DNA of 64,000 nucleotides, taken from contig CADAQX010000002.1 of the NCBI GenBank assembly GCA_902790215.1, positions 124,001-188,000 on the forward strand, read 5' to 3'. The position numbers and the translations under genes were made by a program. A model generated the notes under the pieces. That model ran no database searches and had not been told where the DNA came from. It worked only from the letters and a program-made list of their open reading frames with translations. Origin of the DNA: an uncultured Bacteroidota bacterium. Lineage in GTDB: Bacteria > Bacteroidota > Bacteroidia > Bacteroidales > P3. The number at the start of each line of letters is the position of its first letter. The stretch's first letter is position 1. Positions 47,140-56,288 of the stretch are shown here, one piece after another.

Positions 47140-47900
47140 AACGCATCGCTTTAGTATTGGCCATCGCCACAGTGTTGTCGATTCCTGCGGCAGGGCGTGC
47201 ACAACAGTATATGGGCACTTCGGGCCTGCTGCATGTGCCGTCGGCTGAGATGCACCACGAGGGCGATGCCTTTATGGGCATCCATTATCTCGACAAACAC
47301 ATGACCCCCGACACGGGGTTCCTCTATGCGGGTGAGAAGTACAACACGTTTGACTATTACGTTGCCTTGACACCATTCAAGTGGATAGAGGTGAGCTATG
47401 TGTGCACGGAGCGCATACACGCCAAGCAGGGCGACGAGATTACCAAATGGGGCAAAGACCGCTCGGCCTCCATCAAGCTGCGCCCGTTGGAGGAGGGTGT
47501 GTACTGGCCGGCTGTGGCCATAGGCTGCAACGACTTCGCCACTTCGGTCTTTAAAAAGGACAGGACGGATGTCCAGCTGTATTTCATGAATGTGTACCTT
47601 GCGGCCACGAAGCACTTCAGTTTTGGAGGCAATGAGGTCGGTGTCACGCTGGCCTACCGCCATTACCTGCGCGGCTATAATGCCAAGTGGAACGGACTGG
47701 TGGGCGGTGTCACGTTCAGGCCTGCCTTTTTCCCGCAGGCGCGTGTTGTGGCGGAGTACACGGGCAATGAGTTCCTGCTGGGCATGGATGTGCTGCTATG
47801 GCGTCACCTGAGGCTGCAGGCGGGTGTGAAAGACTTCAAGTATATGCATGCCGGACTGGCGCTCCAGTTCAACCTGCTGGGGCAGAAATACCGCTATTGA
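47136..47900 (+). CDS. YjbH-like outer-membrane protein, second of two
   Basis: A 254-residue secreted protein with signal peptide (IPAAGRAQ) and the start YMGTSGLLHVPSAEMHHEG, which is the usual beginning of YjbH/porin-like exopolysaccharide proteins, then FDYYVALTPFKWIEVSYV and GVTLAYRHYLRGYNAKW strands. It is coupled to the preceding gene by a 4-nt overlap, so both products are made together. No polysaccharide gene cluster is nearby. Confidence 0.7.
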   Translation: MKRIALVLAIATVLSIPAAGRAQQYMGTSGLLHVPSAEMHHEGDAFMGIHYLDKHMTPDTGFLYAGEKYNTFDYYVALTPFKWIEVSYVCTERIHAKQGDEITKWGKDRSASIKLRPLEEGVYWPAVAIGCNDFATSVFKKDRTDVQLYFMNVYLAATKHFSFGGNEVGVTLAYRHYLRGYNAKWNGLVGGVTFRPAFFPQARVVAEYTGNEFLLGMDVLLWRHLRLQAGVKDFKYMHAGLALQFNLLGQKYRY

Positions 47901-47990
47901 CACGGGCGTATGTGGGTGCCCGTTGTGGTTTTTAACTTTGTCCTGTGAAAAAAAATGAATAAAAATAGCTTGTATGTGAAAAATTATATA

Positions 47991-47998
47991 TATCTTTG
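47991..47998 (+). promoter_or_regulatory. Promoter -7 box of 48108 gene
   Basis: TATCTTTG; the 105-nt leader behind it has TTGAATA/TATTCAA (48003-48009 with 48050-48056) and a GCATGCAATCTTGC region. It does not match the leader RNA family. Confidence 0.65.
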
Positions 47999-48107
47999 CA
48001 TTGTTGAATAAGCGTGTCCAAAGCATGCAATCTTGCTAGAAGATGCGGGTATTCAATATATTAAGTGTAAATAAACAGGAAAATAAAAACATTAAAAACA
48101 TAAAAAA

Positions 48108-48443
48108 ATGACGAAAAAGAGATTTCTTTTGTTGACTATGGTGGCAAGTTTCGTGCTCTTTGCCTCCTTTGGATTCACCTCCTGCAACAAAAACGACAAT
48201 GACGGAGTCCCCACCGTTGAAGAGTGGGCAAAGCCCGATCCTAAGGGTCCGTTTGTCATCTGCCGCCACTGCGGTGGTCACATCAACCAGGGCGAGACTC
48301 ATATCCATTATTTCCTCCCCTCAGAGACTTGTGTTGACGGTGTGGGATGTGCATGGTATGGCAAATACCACAGACATGTTGTCCATTATGAGGGCAGCAC
48401 CGTTACTGAGAACAATGAGCACCTGGGCGGCGGTTCTATTTAA
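48108..48443 (+). CDS. Small lipoprotein, Cys/His-rich
   Basis: A 111-residue lipoprotein (FGFTSC, Cys near residue 26). The mature part has CRHCGGH, HIHYF, two further cysteines (ETCVDGVGC) and HRHVVHY, which suggests metal binding or disulfides. No family is recognised. It is followed by a strong terminator and has its own promoter, so it is a single-gene unit. Confidence 0.65.
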   Translation: MTKKRFLLLTMVASFVLFASFGFTSCNKNDNDGVPTVEEWAKPDPKGPFVICRHCGGHINQGETHIHYFLPSETCVDGVGCAWYGKYHRHVVHYEGSTVTENNEHLGGGSI

Positions 48444-48468
48444 TAGACAGCACATAGTTCCAAATCCT

Positions 48469-48499
48469 AATAGCCACATTTCGATGTGGCTATTTTTTT
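48469..48499 (+). terminator. Terminator of 48108 gene
   Basis: AATAGCCACAT-TTCG-ATGTGGCTATT followed by T residues; a UUCG tetraloop closes the stem. Confidence 0.92.
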
Positions 48500-48570
48500 A
48501 TGTCCCCGTTTCTATGGCCTTTTTGTATGCATGGTTGAAAAATATTTCTCTCTGTTACGATTATTTTTTG

Positions 48571-48578
48571 TAACTTTG
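48571..48578 (+). promoter_or_regulatory. Promoter -7 box of dnaB
   Basis: TAACTTTG. With a start point expected a few nt downstream, the ATG at 48583 would be leaderless or outside the transcript; this favours ATG 48625 as the start. Confidence 0.6.
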
Positions 48579-48624
48579 TAACATGGAAATTATGCCCCAT
48601 ACTAATACAAGACGCAAGGAAAGA

Positions 48625-50157
48625 ATGTCTTACGAACAGGTCTTTTCTATCAACGGTGGCAACAGACCCCCACAGGCCCCCGAGTTGGAGGAGAATGTGC
48701 TGGGTGCGCTGATGCTGGATGCCAATGCGCTCAATACGGCGATTGAAATGCTACACGAGGAGTATTTCTATAAGCCGGAGCACCAGGTCATCTTCCGCGC
48801 CATCCACAAGTTGTTTGAGATGAACCAGCCGGTGGATATGCTGACGGTGACAAACCAGCTGCGCCAGACGGGCGAGCTGGAGGCTGCCGGGGGGGCGTTC
48901 CATATCGGTGAGCTGACCAGCCACATCGTCAGCGCGGCACATATTGAGTATTACGCCCGCGTGCTCAGCGAGAAATATATATCGCGCGAGTTGATACGGG
49001 TTTCGACCGAGACGATAACCAACGCCTATGACGAGACCACCGACGTGGTGGACCTGCTTGACAAGACTGAGGGGCGGCTGATGGACATCAACGACAAGAA
49101 CTTCCGCACAGACTTCCACCCCGTGGGCGACTTGGTTCATGCTGCCACAGTGCAGATTGAGGAGGCCTCGAAGAGCGAGGACGGTCTGGCGGGCATACCC
49201 ACTGGATTTGTTGACCTTGACCGCATGACTGCGGGTTTCCATCCCGGCACCCTGATTATTCTGGCTGCCCGTCCGGCCATGGGTAAAACAGCCTTTGCGC
49301 TGACCATTGCCCGCAATATGGCCATTGACCATAAAAAACCGGTGGCATTCTTCTCGCTCGAAATGACGGGCGTGGAGCTGGCCATGCGCTTGATTTCGGG
49401 CGAGGCACAGATTCCCGGCGACAAGCTGAAGAAGGGCGAGCTGCAGCCATACGAGCGGGTGCAGCTGGAGCAGCGCACACAGGTGTTGAACGAGGCGAAG
49501 ATATTCATTGACGACACCCCCCAGCTTACCATCTACGAACTGCGCGCCAAGTGCCGCCGACTGAAGCAGCATCACGACATCCAGATGGTGTTCATTGACT
49601 ATCTGCAGCTAATGAATGCGGGCAGCGATGCCATGTCGCGCAACGGCAACCGCGAGCAGGAGATTAGCACCATAAGCCGTCAGCTGAAGGCGTTATCGAA
49701 AGAACTGAATATCCCGGTGCTGGCCATGTCGCAGCTGAGTCGTGCTGTGGAGACCCGTGGCGGCTCGAAAGAGCCCATGCTGAGCGACCTGCGTGAGTCA
49801 GGTGCCATTGAGCAGGACGCCGACATCGTGATGTTTATCTACCGTCCGGACTATTACGGTATTATGGAATATGGTGACGGCTCCAGCACGGCGGGCATGG
49901 CCGACATTATCCTTGCCAAGCACCGCAGCGGCGGCACAGGCAGGGTGCATCTGCGCTTTGTGGGTCAGTACGCCCGTTTTGAGAACAAGGAGTTTGTCTC
50001 CAACGACGAGATGTCGAAGGTCATGATGCCGCAGAACACCAATTTCGACTCATCGGGAGCACCGACAATCTTGGTCGACTCGAAGATTAACAAGCGCGAC
50101 GAGAACCAGGACTTCGCGACCGGGCTGCCCGGCGACGGCGAAGAGGTGCCATTTTAA
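48625..50157 (+). CDS. dnaB: Replicative DNA helicase
   Basis: A 510-residue DnaB, the hexameric helicase of the replication fork. N-terminal domain APELEENVLGALMLD; RecA-like core with Walker A ARPAMGKTAFA (about 214-224), SLEMTGVELAMRLISGEA, Walker B MVFIDYLQLM, and the DLRESGAIEQDADIVMFIYR region. The start at 48625 (MSYEQVFS, after AAGGAAAGA) is preferred to 48583, which lies too close to the promoter box. The length is normal. It is followed by the DHS-like gene after 39 nt. Confidence 0.95.
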   Translation: MSYEQVFSINGGNRPPQAPELEENVLGALMLDANALNTAIEMLHEEYFYKPEHQVIFRAIHKLFEMNQPVDMLTVTNQLRQTGELEAAGGAFHIGELTSHIVSAAHIEYYARVLSEKYISRELIRVSTETITNAYDETTDVVDLLDKTEGRLMDINDKNFRTDFHPVGDLVHAATVQIEEASKSEDGLAGIPTGFVDLDRMTAGFHPGTLIILAARPAMGKTAFALTIARNMAIDHKKPVAFFSLEMTGVELAMRLISGEAQIPGDKLKKGELQPYERVQLEQRTQVLNEAKIFIDDTPQLTIYELRAKCRRLKQHHDIQMVFIDYLQLMNAGSDAMSRNGNREQEISTISRQLKALSKELNIPVLAMSQLSRAVETRGGSKEPMLSDLRESGAIEQDADIVMFIYRPDYYGIMEYGDGSSTAGMADIILAKHRSGGTGRVHLRFVGQYARFENKEFVSNDEMSKVMMPQNTNFDSSGAPTILVDSKINKRDENQDFATGLPGDGEEVPF

Positions 50158-50196
50158 TCTGTCACTTATAACAACGAAAATAATAATTAATACACA

Positions 50197-51252
50197 ATGG
50201 AAAATATTGAAAATCTGACCAAGCAGGATCTCTTGAAAGAGACCGTCAAGCACATTGACATCAAGAAGTACGACTCGACGGAGTTGATTGACGCCATGCG
50301 CAGCATGTCGTTTACCAGCCGCGACACCGCCCGTGCCGCCGACATCCTCACCATGATGTGCAAAGAGAAGACTTGCACCAACATCCTCACCATTGCCGGC
50401 TCCACCAGTGCGGCTGGATGCATGCAGGTGTATGTGGACATGGTGCGCAACAAGATGATTGACGTGGTTGTCTCCACGGGTGCCTCGATTATCGACATGG
50501 ACTTGTTCGAGGCTTTGGGATTCAAGCACTACATCGGAACCAAGGAGAACATCATCCCCGACACCAAGCTCCGCGAGCTTTATATCGACCGTATCTATGA
50601 CACCTTTATCGACGAGGAAGAACTCCAGGCATGCGACAACGCCACCTACGAGCTGGCCAATATGCTCGAGGCTCGCCCCTACAGCTCGCGTGAGTTCATC
50701 TACGAGCTGGGCAAGTGGCTGCACAACGGTCGCAGCGTGAAAAAGGACAGCCTTATCCAGACCTGCTATGAATGCGGTGTGCCAATCTTCTGTCCGGCAT
50801 TCAGCGACAGCTCGGCAGGCTTCGGCATCGGCAAGCACCAGTGGGAGCGTGCACAGAAAGGCGAGAAGTATCTGAGCATCGACTCAGTATGCGACTTCGT
50901 CGAGCTTACCCGTATCAAGATGGCCTGCCCCGAATCAGGTCTCTTCATGGTGGGTGGCGGCACTCCCAAGAATTTTGCCCAGGATACCGTAGTGTGCGCA
51001 GAAATCCTTGGATACGAAGTACCCATGCACAAGTATGCCATCCAGATTACCGTGGCCGACGTGCGCGACGGAGCCTGCAGCTCGTCCACATTGTTGGAGG
51101 CAGGCAGCTGGGGCAAGGTGAGCGAGGAACTGCAGCAGATGGTCTATGCCGAAGGCACCACTGTCATCCCCGCCATTGTCTCCTACGCCTATCACAACGG
51201 CTGCTGGAAAGACCGTGAGTATAAAAACTGGCAGAAAATCTTTGAGAAATAG
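50197..51252 (+). CDS. Deoxyhypusine synthase-like protein
   Basis: A 351-residue member of the deoxyhypusine synthase family. In eukaryotes and archaea the enzyme transfers aminobutyl from spermidine to a lysine of eIF5A; bacteria lack that substrate, and bacterial members act in polyamine metabolism (homospermidine-synthase-like). The NAD site TIAGSTSAAGCMQ, the IVSTGASIIDMDLFEALG-like region and LEAGSWGKVSEEL with the catalytic lysine (about 307) are present, so it should be active on a polyamine. It lies between dnaB and the desulfidase gene; a hairpin terminator follows. Confidence 0.85.
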   Translation: MENIENLTKQDLLKETVKHIDIKKYDSTELIDAMRSMSFTSRDTARAADILTMMCKEKTCTNILTIAGSTSAAGCMQVYVDMVRNKMIDVVVSTGASIIDMDLFEALGFKHYIGTKENIIPDTKLRELYIDRIYDTFIDEEELQACDNATYELANMLEARPYSSREFIYELGKWLHNGRSVKKDSLIQTCYECGVPIFCPAFSDSSAGFGIGKHQWERAQKGEKYLSIDSVCDFVELTRIKMACPESGLFMVGGGTPKNFAQDTVVCAEILGYEVPMHKYAIQITVADVRDGACSSSTLLEAGSWGKVSEELQQMVYAEGTTVIPAIVSYAYHNGCWKDREYKNWQKIFEK

Positions 51253-51268
51253 TGTTTCATAATCATAT

Positions 51269-51320
51269 AGGATAAGTTGATGCGCAGGGCGATGCCTCAT
51301 GCAGCATCAGCTTATCCTTG
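51269..51320 (+). terminator. Terminator after DHS-like gene
   Basis: AGGATAAG with CTTATCCT (51269-51276 with 51311-51318) and TGATGC with GCATCA (51278-51283 with 51304-51309) form a long stem, followed by TTGTTTG. Confidence 0.7.
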
Positions 51321-51398
51321 TTTGAAATGTGAGGGGTGATTGGAAAGTGGCGTTTGGATTACAGTAACAGTCATTATTCATTAAACAACCTATATCCG

Positions 51399-52688
51399 AT
51401 GGAAGAATCAATCCGCAAGCAGTTAAAAGCGTTGATTATGCAGGAAGTGGTGCTGGCTACGGGATGCACAGAACCCGGTGCCGTGGCCCTTTGTGTAAGC
51501 AAGGCGTGCGAGACATTAGGCAAAGAGCCGGAAAAGATAGAAATCCTGCTCAGCAAGAATGTGTTCAAGAATGCCATGGGTGTCGGTATTCCCGGCACGG
51601 GCATGATAGGCCTCCCCATAGCGGTGGCATTGGCTGTGGTCGCGGGCGATTCGCGGCGGGGGCTTGAGGTGTTGACACTCCCCGCCGATAAAGTGGAGAA
51701 AGGCAAGGCATGGCTTGCCAACAATGCCTCGCGTATTGCCATCGGTGTGAAAGACCCGTGCGACAAGCTCTACATCGAGTGCATCTGCACGGCCGGCAAC
51801 GACACCTCTGTCGCCATCATAAGCCAGCGCCACACTCATTTCATTTACATTGCCTTGAATGACAAGGTTATTTTCGACGGGAGGGATACCTCGCCGCTGA
51901 ACGAAGGACCTGTGCACGAAGGCGAAGATTGTCCCGACGAGCTCCCCTTGACGGCACGTCTGGTATACGACTACGCCACCACCGCACCCATTGAAGAACT
52001 TCAGTTCATCAATGAGACTGTAAAATACAACGACGCTGCCGCCACCGAAGGTCTGAAGGGCTACGGCCTGAAGACGGGCAAAATCCTGATGGAAAACGCC
52101 GCCGGCGACATCGTCCATACCGTTGTGGCACGCACTGTGGCAGCCTCCGATGCCCGTATGGACGGCTGCACCCTGTCGGTCTACAGCAACAGCGGAAGCG
52201 GCAACCAGGGCATTGCCTGCACGCTGCCTGTTTACAACTATGGCAAAGCCAAGGGCTGCAGCGAGGAGCAGATAACCCGGGCTCTGGTGCTCAACCATCT
52301 TATGTCAATTTATATCAAACGCGGCATAGGCCGTCTGAGTGCCCTGTGCGGCATTGTCAATGCCAGCATCGGTGTCTCGTGCGGTATTGTATACCTACAT
52401 GGCGGCACATTTGAACAGATGTGCTACGCCATAAAGAACATGATTAATACCATTGCAGGCATGGTCTGCGACGGCGCCAAGCCCAGTTGTGCACTGAAGA
52501 TGAGCACGGGTCTGTACAGCGCCTTTGTCAGTGCCGAGCTGGCATACCACGACTGCGTGGTGGATGCCACCGACGGACTGAGCGAAAGCGATGTGGACTG
52601 CTCCATCCACAACCTTGGCAGACTCGGCCACGACGGCATGGACCAAGTGGACGACACTGTCCTTGACATCATGACGCACAAGCAGTAA
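51399..52688 (+). CDS. cyuA: L-cysteine desulfidase, UPF0597/CyuA family
   Basis: A 429-residue iron-sulfur dehydratase-like protein. The start EVVLATGCTEPGAVALCVSK (Cys23) is diagnostic of UPF0597/CyuA proteins, which release sulfide, ammonia and pyruvate from cysteine; later cysteines (MDGCTLSVYSNSGSGNQG, LSALCGIVNAS, MVCDGAKPSCALK) fit the cluster ligands. Start ATG 51399 is preferred since upstream codons are not conserved. It has no operon partner here; a transporter often accompanies it in other bacteria, but not in this window. Confidence 0.88.
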   Translation: MEESIRKQLKALIMQEVVLATGCTEPGAVALCVSKACETLGKEPEKIEILLSKNVFKNAMGVGIPGTGMIGLPIAVALAVVAGDSRRGLEVLTLPADKVEKGKAWLANNASRIAIGVKDPCDKLYIECICTAGNDTSVAIISQRHTHFIYIALNDKVIFDGRDTSPLNEGPVHEGEDCPDELPLTARLVYDYATTAPIEELQFINETVKYNDAAATEGLKGYGLKTGKILMENAAGDIVHTVVARTVAASDARMDGCTLSVYSNSGSGNQGIACTLPVYNYGKAKGCSEEQITRALVLNHLMSIYIKRGIGRLSALCGIVNASIGVSCGIVYLHGGTFEQMCYAIKNMINTIAGMVCDGAKPSCALKMSTGLYSAFVSAELAYHDCVVDATDGLSESDVDCSIHNLGRLGHDGMDQVDDTVLDIMTHKQ

Positions 52689-52790
52689 CATTGTCTTTGC
52701 CACAGCGTGGCACCGTGGCGGAAACGCCGCTAAACATTCCCTTGTTGATAACTTTCCGCAACGAGGTACTGTTGATTGGAAATTATTATA

Positions 52791-52798
52791 TACTTTTG
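52791..52798 (+). promoter_or_regulatory. Promoter -7 box of DUF3276 gene
   Basis: TACTTTTG, 27 nt before the start at 52826, within the 137-nt gap after cyuA. Confidence 0.65.
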
Positions 52799-52825
52799 CA
52801 TTCGGAAATAATAACGCTTTATAAC

Positions 52826-53203
52826 ATGGAACACAGAAAAGAAGAATTGTATTCGCAAGCCATTCCGGCAGGTAAACGCCGCTATTTCTTTGACGTAAAG
52901 GAAACCCGTGGAGGTGACAAATTCATCACGATAGCAGAGAGCCGTCGCATATTCGACAATAATACAGGTGAGTTCTATATTGACAAAACCAAGATTTTCC
53001 TCTATAAAGAGGACTTCGAGAAATTCCAGAAAGGCCTTGCCAATGCTCTTTCTTTCATAGAAACCGGCATCGAACCCGAACCTGTGGTGCCGCTCGACAG
53101 CGACTTCCGCAGCAACGATGGCAACGACAGTGCCTCCAGCTTCCTTGGCAACGAGACGGAGAATCCCTCCTACACCATTGATGACATTGACTTCAAATAC
53201 TAA
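52826..53203 (+). CDS. DUF3276/PUR-alpha-like nucleic-acid-binding protein
   Basis: A 125-residue protein of the DUF3276 family, the bacterial relatives of eukaryotic PUR-alpha (BpuR in Borrelia), which bind single-stranded DNA and RNA. The domain covers residues 5-78: AGKRRYFFDVKETRGGDKF, then TIAESRR and KIFLYKEDFEKF. An acidic, disordered tail follows. Start ATG 52826 lies behind a promoter box. It precedes parA by 8 nt, and may be in the parAB transcript. Confidence 0.88.
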   Translation: MEHRKEELYSQAIPAGKRRYFFDVKETRGGDKFITIAESRRIFDNNTGEFYIDKTKIFLYKEDFEKFQKGLANALSFIETGIEPEPVVPLDSDFRSNDGNDSASSFLGNETENPSYTIDDIDFKY

Positions 53204-53211
53204 CGCTGCAC

Positions 53212-53994
53212 ATGGGTAAAACCATCTCTATCGCCAACCAAAAGGGCGGTGTGGGCAAAACCACCACTGCCGTTAACCTCAGTGCCGCACTGGCGGTGAT
53301 GGAGTACAAGGTGCTGCTTGTCGATGCCGACCCGCAGGCCAATGCCTCCTCCGGTCTTGGAATCGACACTGACGATTTGGAAAAGAGCGCCTACGAGTGT
53401 TTCCTCGGGCATGCCGACATCCACGACTGCCTCATCGAAACCGACACCCCCAACCTCACTGTCCTCCCCACTCGCATCGACCTTGTCGGTGCCGAGGTGG
53501 AATTGGTCAATGAAAAGAACCGGGAGTATTTCATCAAGCGTGCGCTCGACCCGGTCAAGGACGACTACGACTTCATCATCATCGATTGCAGCCCCTCTCT
53601 GGGTCTTATCACGGTCAATGCCCTCACAGCTTCCGACTCGGTCATCATCCCTATCCAGAGCGAATACTTTGCCCTCGAAGGACTCGGCAAGCTCCTCAAC
53701 ACCGTGCGCATCGTCCAAACCCGCCTCAACCCGCAGCTGACCATCGAAGGTCTCCTCATCACCATGTACGACTCCCGTCTCCGTTTGGCGCGCCAGGTGG
53801 TAGAGGACGTGCGTGCCCATTTCAAGCGGCTGGTTTTCGACACACTTATTTACCGCAATACCAAACTGGCTGAGGCCCCCAGCTACGGCAAGTCTGTCAT
53901 CATGTACGACGCCACCTGTGCCGGTGCTGTCAACTATCTCAACCTCGCCAGCGAAATACTCAAACGAAACAAGCTCAAGCAAAGCACCAAATAA
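53212..53994 (+). CDS. parA: Chromosome-partitioning ATPase
   Basis: A 260-residue ParA/Soj. The deviant Walker A KGGVGKTTTA (residues 11-20), the DADPQANASSGLG switch region, and DYDFIIIDCSPSLG Walker B are complete. It binds DNA non-specifically and moves ParB-parS complexes during segregation. Length is that of chromosomal Soj proteins without an N-terminal HTH. The parB start codon immediately follows its stop. Confidence 0.96.
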   Translation: MGKTISIANQKGGVGKTTTAVNLSAALAVMEYKVLLVDADPQANASSGLGIDTDDLEKSAYECFLGHADIHDCLIETDTPNLTVLPTRIDLVGAEVELVNEKNREYFIKRALDPVKDDYDFIIIDCSPSLGLITVNALTASDSVIIPIQSEYFALEGLGKLLNTVRIVQTRLNPQLTIEGLLITMYDSRLRLARQVVEDVRAHFKRLVFDTLIYRNTKLAEAPSYGKSVIMYDATCAGAVNYLNLASEILKRNKLKQSTK

Positions 53995-54882
53995 ATGGCA
54001 AGCAAGAAACCTCTCGTCCCAGGCCGTGGACTCGATGCCATCTTAGGCAATCTCGATATTGACACCATCAGTGGCAGCCAGTCCGATGTCACCGCTGCTA
54101 TCAGCATGGTGGACATCAGCGACATTGAGGCCAACCCCTTCCAGCCCCGCAAGGAATTCGACGACACGGCTCTTCAGGAATTGGCCCAGTCTATTCGTGA
54201 GCAGGGTGTCATTACTCCCATCACCGTCCGTCGCATGCCCGACGGCAAATACCAGCTCATTGCCGGTGAGCGTCGTCTGCGTGCATCGCAGATTGCCGGG
54301 CTCACGCAACTCCCCGCCTACATACGCATCGCCACCGACGGCCAGATGATGGAAATGGCTCTCGTGGAGAATATTCAGCGCGAGAACCTCAATGCTATGG
54401 AGATAGCCCTGTCCTACAATGCTCTTATCGAAGAGTGCCAGCTTACCCATGAGCAACTCAGCCAGCGGGTGGGCAAGGACCGTTCCACCATCACCAACTA
54501 TCTGCGTCTGCTCAACCTCCCTGCCGAGACTCAGCTTGCCCTCAGTTCCGGACAGATAAGCATGGCCCATGCCCGCGCCCTCGTCAACGTCGAGGACCCT
54601 GAGCGCCACTTGGCCATCCTCCACGACATAGTCAACCGCCACCTCTCTGTCCACCAGACTGAGCAGATGGTCAAAGCCAACCGCCAGCCCGACAAACCCC
54701 GTGCCGCGGTCAAACCCGAACTGCCCAACGCCTATTGTGCAGCCCAGTCGCAACTGAGGCAGACCCTGCAATCCGATGTCGAAATCAAACGTTCCCGTCG
54801 TGGCAAGGGCACCCTTACCATCCACTTCAACAACGACGAGGACTTCGACCGTATCATGAAACTCCTCAATCACCATGAGTGA
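53995..54882 (+). CDS. parB: Chromosome-partitioning protein
   Basis: A 295-residue ParB/Spo0J. The CTP-binding motif GERRLRAS (91-98), ENIQRENLNAMEIA, and the HTH LTHEQLSQRVGKDRST are present. It binds parS and slides as a clamp; no canonical parS palindrome (core CACGTG) was seen near the operon. It abuts parA and overlaps the DUF5683 gene by 8 nt. Confidence 0.95.
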   Translation: MASKKPLVPGRGLDAILGNLDIDTISGSQSDVTAAISMVDISDIEANPFQPRKEFDDTALQELAQSIREQGVITPITVRRMPDGKYQLIAGERRLRASQIAGLTQLPAYIRIATDGQMMEMALVENIQRENLNAMEIALSYNALIEECQLTHEQLSQRVGKDRSTITNYLRLLNLPAETQLALSSGQISMAHARALVNVEDPERHLAILHDIVNRHLSVHQTEQMVKANRQPDKPRAAVKPELPNAYCAAQSQLRQTLQSDVEIKRSRRGKGTLTIHFNNDEDFDRIMKLLNHHE

Positions 54883-55495
54883 ACCACGGCATGACAACAA
54901 CCTGCGGGCATTCCCGTTTCTCAAACCCACCGGCTTCCTTGGCTGCCTGATACTTCTCGCATCCTTCTTCCTGCCCACAGCGAAGACCCAAGCCCAGATG
55001 GTTGTTGCCGATACCGTCTACACTGAAGTCATCCCCACTTTCAAGGCCCACAACCCCACCAAAGCCCTGCTGCTCTCCATCATTCCGGGTGCAGGGCAGA
55101 TTTATAACGGGCAGGCGTGGAAACTCCCTATCGTCTATGGTGCGCTGGGTGGCGTAGGCTATTTCACCTACACCTACTACAAGAGCATGAAATCTTTCAA
55201 GGATGAATACCTCAGCCGCCGTGCCGGCAACGACCCTCAATTGGAAGGATACACCAACTATCCGGTCAGCAGCATATATAATCTTTACCAGTCGAACAAT
55301 AAAAGTTTCCAAACCTTCGTTCTTATTACTGTGGCGGTTTACGGGCTCAACCTTATTGATGCCTACGTTTTCGGTCATCTCTACGACTTCCAGGTCTCCG
55401 ACGACCTCTCTCTCAACCTCTCACCCTCCCTCACTCCCGACCCCTACACTCCCTGGGGTTTTTCCCCGGCCATGCAAATGACACTCCGTTTTTGA
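54875..55495 (+). CDS. DUF5683 domain membrane protein
   Basis: A 206-residue membrane protein with an N-terminal hydrophobic segment ending TAKTQAQ and the DUF5683 core AHNPTKALLLSIIPGAGQIYNGQAWKLPIVYG, plus two more hydrophobic stretches. The family is found behind parAB in many Bacteroidota, as here, overlapping parB by 8 nt. Function is unknown; it may link segregation to the envelope. Confidence 0.85.
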   Translation: MSEPRHDNNLRAFPFLKPTGFLGCLILLASFFLPTAKTQAQMVVADTVYTEVIPTFKAHNPTKALLLSIIPGAGQIYNGQAWKLPIVYGALGGVGYFTYTYYKSMKSFKDEYLSRRAGNDPQLEGYTNYPVSSIYNLYQSNNKSFQTFVLITVAVYGLNLIDAYVFGHLYDFQVSDDLSLNLSPSLTPDPYTPWGFSPAMQMTLRF

Positions 55496-55531
55496 ATAAT
55501 AACAAAATAAAAAGATAAAAACCAACAACAC

Positions 55532-56239
55532 ATGAACCCATTACTGATGATTCAAGGCGACATGGCTGATGTACAGACCGTCGTCGACACTGCGGCTGCC
55601 GTTGCCGCCCCTGAACGTATCACCCTCTGGCAGATGGCTCTCAATGGAGGCTGGATTATGATAGTACTAGCCATACTCCTCGCCCTGGCCATCTACATCT
55701 CTGTCGAGCGCTACCTTGCACTCCGTCAGGCTCTCAATGCCGAGAACGACAACCTTTTCATGAACAGCATCAGGGAGTATATCCACAAAGGCGATGTCGA
55801 TGCCGCGCGCTCCCTTTCTAAAAAGACCAACTCTCCCTTGGCCCGCATGGTGGACAAAGGCCTCTCGCGTCTGGGCCGTCCCCTTTCCGACATACAGGCA
55901 ACCATCGAGAACGAAGGAAAACTCGAAGTGGCACGCCTTGAGAAACGTGTCTCCCTCGTAGCCACCGTTGCCTCCCTCGGCCCTATGATTGGCTTCCTTG
56001 GCACCGTCACCGGCATGGTCACCTGCTTCCAGGATATGGCCCATGCTGGCAACAACATCGAAATCAACACCCTCGCCACAGGTATGTACCAGGCCATGGT
56101 CACCACTATCGGCGGTCTTATCGTCGGCATCATCTGCTACTTCCTCTACAATGTGCTTGTCACCCGCATCAACAAAGTGGTGCTTGACATCGAAGTGCGT
56201 GCCACCGAGTTCATGGATCTCCTCCACGAACCCGCATAA
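55532..56239 (+). CDS. exbB: MotA/TolQ/ExbB proton channel protein
   Basis: A 235-residue ExbB-type proton-channel subunit: an N-terminal periplasmic segment, first helix WIMIVLAILLALAIYISVE (about 38-56), and the conserved block ATVASLGPMIGFLGTVTGMVTCFQDMA with a following helix ATGMYQAMVTTIGGLIVGIICYF. With ExbD it uses the proton gradient to energise TonB. First gene of a four-gene run with exbD, a tonB-like gene and an S4 gene. Confidence 0.93.
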   Translation: MNPLLMIQGDMADVQTVVDTAAAVAAPERITLWQMALNGGWIMIVLAILLALAIYISVERYLALRQALNAENDNLFMNSIREYIHKGDVDAARSLSKKTNSPLARMVDKGLSRLGRPLSDIQATIENEGKLEVARLEKRVSLVATVASLGPMIGFLGTVTGMVTCFQDMAHAGNNIEINTLATGMYQAMVTTIGGLIVGIICYFLYNVLVTRINKVVLDIEVRATEFMDLLHEPA

Positions 56240-56240
56240 T

Positions 56241-56283
56241 ATAACCTAGGAAAACTAGAATCACTAGAACTACTAGAACTCCA
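56241..56283. repeat. CTAG-word spacer before exbD
   Basis: Repeated words CTAGAA/ACTAGAACT: TAGGAAAACTAGAATCACTA and so on. CTAG is usually rare in bacterial genomes. Related words (ACTAGTTCAACTAGTAAGGC) fill the next gap at 56709-56746. Confidence 0.7.
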
Positions 56284-56288
56284 AGACC

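Noticed and set aside
48583-48624. dnaB start at 48583
   Set aside because: It lies only 5 nt after the -7 box, and the added residues are not conserved in DnaB.
53212-54882. parS site near parAB
   Set aside because: No TGTTTCACGTGAAACA-like palindrome with a CACGTG core was found in the operon or its flanks.
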